Shown: positions 63,712-64,000 of the stretch, piece after piece | Position numbering within the stretch: the stretch's first letter is position 1 | How the letters are laid out: each line of letters starts with the position of its first letter | Assembly (NCBI GenBank): GCA_951799425.1 | Contig: OX637391.1 | Location: 20,198,551-20,262,550 of the forward strand | DNA length: 64,000 nucleotides | Direction of reading: 5' to 3' | Source: Ilex aquifolium | Taxonomy: Eukaryota; Streptophyta; Magnoliopsida; Aquifoliales; Aquifoliaceae | Translations under genes and position numbers: made by a program | Notes under the pieces: generated by a model | What the model was told of the DNA's origin: nothing | Databases searched by the model: none | Seen by the model: the letters and a program-made list of their open reading frames with translations, nothing else

Positions 63712-64000
63712 GAGACATCATGATTGGCATCGAGGCCAACCAAGACAGGATTCTTCGACAGCAGGAGGAGATCCTTGGACTTCTGAGAGGTGGAGCTGGA
63801 AGACCTAGAGGAGAGTGAGAGAGAGAGAGATCACTATCCCTGTTCTTGTTCTTATGTTTTTTATGTTTGTTTAAAGTACTTCTTTTTATGAATTTCTTCT
63901 TTGATAGTTGTAAGTTTTTGTGTGATTGTGAATGAATCGAACCGTTGAAATTAAAAAATGATATTTTGAGAAATGAATGGTTCCATTTATCACTTTGTTT
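63712..64000 (+). other. 3' flank of the second extra ORF, window end
   Basis: A (ga)n tract is followed by T-rich sequence with tttatgttt and gtaagttttt words that looks like a 3' UTR. No LTR start or polypurine tract appears before the window ends. Confidence 0.5.

Larger units (their letters stand above)
44022..64000 (+). mobile_element. Athila-type element C (extends beyond the window; split by copy dB)
   Basis: Its 5' LTR starts at 44022, followed by a tRNA-Asp-type PBS, gag, protease, RT, RNase H, integrase and two extra sense ORFs. Copy dB splits it at 54763/62117. Assigning 62122-64000 to the same element rests on continuity across the dB target duplication and on the shared CGTTCGAACG array. 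The 3' LTR lies outside the window. Pol motifs (FMDDF in RT, LADR and DLGAS in protease) are of Athila type. Several stops make it non-autonomous now. Confidence 0.8.

Overview
The window is angiosperm (probably eudicot) nuclear DNA dominated by nested LTR retrotransposons. One ordinary host gene is visible: a single-exon family-1 glycosyltransferase of the UGT72 type at 35267-36706. The species cannot be fixed from sequence alone. Large Athila- and Tat-type Ty3/gypsy elements, intergenic tracts rich in broken pol genes, and plant tRNA-Asp-type primer sites all point to a repeat-rich plant genome.

Layout. 1-1515: LTR-like DNA with an ACCGGT palindrome array. 1517-4747: truncated non-autonomous Athila-type element (copy dA), joined to an inverted PBS and LTR of the same family (4756-6117). 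6118-6585: LTR fragment with a TCCGGA array. 6586-17509: Tat-type element A on the minus strand, with degraded gag-pol and a spliced antisense gene (7990-10525). 17510-19513 plus 35005-37805: the old host locus carrying the UGT. It was split by Tat-type element B (19514-35004, minus strand, 5-bp target duplication agaaa). Tat-B has two antisense genes and a hairpin minisatellite, and its gag is interrupted by a 2.5-kb solo LTR (31382-33909, duplication cttgc). 37806-43525: degenerate plus-strand Tat element C, broken off in integrase. 44022 to the window end: Athila-type element C, whose 5' LTR holds a solo LTR of its own family (duplication tgatt). Its 3' part is split by a complete 7.35-kb non-autonomous Athila copy, dB (54768-62116, duplication gtgtt, LTRs about 2% different by eye count).

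Two themes stand out. First, almost every LTR carries its own short palindrome, repeated upstream of its TATA box: GTACCGGTAC, GCGCTG/CAGCGC, GCGTCCGGACGC, GGCGCC, GAGCTC, GCTACCGGTAGC and CGTTCGAACG. The word differs between families but the layout is the same, and in the Athila-type elements a second array lies inside the element, 3' of the protein genes. Second, Athila-C carries two extra sense ORFs downstream of pol. One is an intact 136-codon ORF whose basic stretch and zinc-finger-like motif resemble the cysteine-rich nucleic-acid-binding proteins of carla-/vitiviruses. The other resembles the plant-transposon protein family often seen in Athila 3' regions, and sits behind its own palindrome array and TATA box. 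The dA and dB copies share covarying hairpin arrays in their 3' noncoding region.

How the parts relate. dA and dB keep gag-protease and an integrase tail but no RT, RNase H or integrase core. They must have been moved by proteins supplied in trans, for which an Athila-C-like element is a natural kind of source. The Tat elements encode gag-PR-RT-RNaseH-second RNaseH-INT on one strand and coiled-coil antisense proteins on the other. The UGT is the only host gene, and its promoter now lies directly beside the U3 of Tat-B.
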